Source: Sphingobacterium multivorum
Lineage (GTDB): Bacteria; Bacteroidota; Bacteroidia; Sphingobacteriales; Sphingobacteriaceae
Reading direction: 5' to 3'
NCBI RefSeq assembly: GCF_039511225.1
Contig: NZ_CP154261.1
Coordinates: 3,968,001 to 4,032,000 of the forward strand
Length of the DNA stretch: 64,000 bases
A program made the translations under genes and the position numbers. This document shows positions 62,886-64,000 of the stretch, in pieces. Every line of letters starts with the position of its first letter. Within the stretch, counting starts at the first letter, position 1. The notes beneath the pieces were generated by a model that did no database searches, was not told the origin of the DNA, and saw only the letters and a program-made list of their open reading frames with translations.

Positions 62886-63833
62886 ATGCCTAAATCCTCC
62901 TCATTAAACTGTTCCCTGACGAACTATGCTCCCTTACAGCGGATTACACTTCGTACGCTACCTTTTCTCGTCGCTATGTATTGCCTACTCTTCGCGCAAC
63001 ATGCAAAAGCTCAATCTTTAGACTGGTCTACAAAAGATATTATATTTAAAAGTGAGGGTATTAAGTTAACAGGAACCATACTTCAGCCTCGCCGTGCCCA
63101 TGCGGCCATTGTCCTTATCCATGGTTCTGGACAAGAGAAAAGGATGATGGAGTTTGCCTCATATTTGGCTCAAAACGGTATTGCTGTATTTACTTATGAC
63201 AAGCGCGGAGTTGGTAAATCTGAGGGAACCTACGCTGGCCCTGAGGTCGGTACAAATAATATCGACTCTGCCAACCTCCACCTGCTGGCCAAAGATGCAC
63301 AAGCAGCGGTAAAAGCATTCCATCAGCAACTCGGGAAGGCGAACATTCCAATGGGACTACTTGGATTCAGCCAAGCGGGATGGATCATTCCCTTAGCGAC
63401 TAACCAAAATCCTTTGATCGACTTTTTTGTCTTGTACAGTGGAGCAGTTATCCCTGCCCGTGAGCAGCTGCGCTTCCAGTTCTTTACGAATGGAAAAAAA
63501 GATTTTTGGGATAAACATACGGAAGCCGATGCCCGACAACATGTGGCGAATGATCCGGATCGCTATCAATTTACAAATACCGATCCCATGACACCACTTA
63601 AAACGATAACAACTCCAGGGCTCTGGCTTTTTGGATCCAAAGATATCCAAATACCTGTAGGTTTATCCATTGAACGTCTCAATGCACTTAAAGCACAAGG
63701 AAAGCCTTTCGAATATTGCCTATTTCCTTTATTAGATCACAATACAAGCCTTTCGGCATCTAGTGAACCTAGCACTATTGCATTGAACTGGATCAAAAGT
63801 AGAAGTAAAAAAAAGGCACAAAGAACCTCTTGA
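62886..63833 (+). CDS. Exported alpha/beta hydrolase
   Basis: A 315-residue serine hydrolase with an N-terminal signal or anchor (TLPFLVAMYCLLFAQHAKAQ, about 24-43). The fold motifs are IVLIHGSGQEKRMMEFASYLAQNG (oxyanion region), AVFTYDKRGVGKSEG, nucleophile Ser162 in GLLGFSQAGWIIP, a probable acid Asp in GLWLFGSKDIQIP and the catalytic His in FPLLDHNTSL. Substrate (ester, peptide or lactone) cannot be assigned. Single gene, with a strong terminator downstream. Confidence 0.9.
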   Translation: MPKSSSLNCSLTNYAPLQRITLRTLPFLVAMYCLLFAQHAKAQSLDWSTKDIIFKSEGIKLTGTILQPRRAHAAIVLIHGSGQEKRMMEFASYLAQNGIAVFTYDKRGVGKSEGTYAGPEVGTNNIDSANLHLLAKDAQAAVKAFHQQLGKANIPMGLLGFSQAGWIIPLATNQNPLIDFFVLYSGAVIPAREQLRFQFFTNGKKDFWDKHTEADARQHVANDPDRYQFTNTDPMTPLKTITTPGLWLFGSKDIQIPVGLSIERLNALKAQGKPFEYCLFPLLDHNTSLSASSEPSTIALNWIKSRSKKKAQRTS

Positions 63834-63866
63834 TAAGGTTTCATGAACATAAGATTAAGCATTAAA

Positions 63867-63895
63867 AAAGGCCTAAATAAAAAACTTAGGCCTTT
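63867..63895. terminator. Bidirectional terminator
   Basis: A 10-bp perfect stem AAAGGCCTAA (63867-63876) and TTAGGCCTTT (63886-63895) with A- and T-tracts on the two sides, between the convergent hydrolase gene and the partial gene at the window edge. Confidence 0.85.
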
Positions 63896-63927
63896 CTTCA
63901 ATCAATTCAAATGTTTAACTCGCTGGA

Positions 63928-64000
63928 TTAATGCAAATCCGCACGAAGCACTTTATTTTTGTTCAATGCTCTATTGGAATAGATGATATACAAGGTGCCG
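63928..64000 (-). CDS. C-terminal fragment of a gene running off the window
   Basis: The minus strand has an open frame ending at the TAA at 63928-63930 and reading GTLYIIYSNRALNKNKVLRADLH at its C-terminus (23 residues visible). Its position right behind a bidirectional terminator and the regular codons support a real gene. The fragment is reminiscent of the last strand of an exported beta-propeller protein, but it is too short to name. Confidence 0.5.
   Translation of the reverse strand, partial: GTLYIIYSNRALNKNKVLRADLH

Overview
The window looks like a chromosomal segment of a Bacteroidota organism, most likely a Sphingobacterium-type member of the Sphingobacteriaceae. The reasons are two SusC/SusD pairs, an ECF sigma/FecR pair with a C-terminal DUF4974-type domain, a periplasmic-propeller sensor of the hybrid two-component type, exported glycoside hydrolases, low GC intergenic DNA, and several TAnnTTTG promoter elements in place of the proteobacterial -10 box. 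The genus is an inference. No tRNA, rRNA, transposase, CRISPR array or prophage gene was seen.

Layout. 1-5.6 kb: a split hybrid two-component system facing a GH76 mannanase. 5.7-14.2 kb (mostly minus strand): an OmpR-type regulator and its kinase, a small USP-like protein, an ABC-exporter membrane protein that has no ATPase domain, an HlyD-type adaptor and a TolC-type channel, followed by a second unit made of a paralogous USP-like protein, an anchored protein of unknown function and a DUF1275 membrane protein. 14.3-17.3 kb: a ProVWX/OpuA glycine betaine importer with a long leader. 17.7-22.8 kb: a SusCD pair with no enzymes. 23.4-36.9 kb: metabolic genes (radical SAM lyase-like protein, cold-shock fusion protein, GH29 fucosidase plus exported Gfo/Idh/MocA protein, DMT transporter, flavoprotein dehydrogenase, aldo/keto reductases, cyclase). 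37.2-41.6 kb: a LytS/LytTR pair and a TonB-dependent receptor. 41.6-47 kb: AraC and Crp regulators with DoxX-type membrane proteins and a PhnX-like HAD. 47-59.6 kb: a carbohydrate-use locus with GH16, two unassigned (alpha/alpha)6 enzymes, SusD, SusC with an STN domain, FecR and ECF sigma. 59.9-64 kb: a two-domain universal stress protein, a PiT phosphate transporter, an exported alpha/beta hydrolase and the tail of one more gene.

The most unusual part is 5.7-14.2 kb. The two transcription units that begin with the paralogous USP-like genes carry near-copies of one control region. Each copy has six TTAAT-like half-sites with the same start-to-start spacing (11-20-11-18-11) and a TAnnTTTG promoter at the same distance. 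This resembles arrays of PmrA/QseB-type OmpR-family boxes, and the adjacent kinase/regulator pair is the obvious candidate controller. The locus therefore reads as one regulon that joins an ATPase-less ABC-type exporter to two USP-like proteins.
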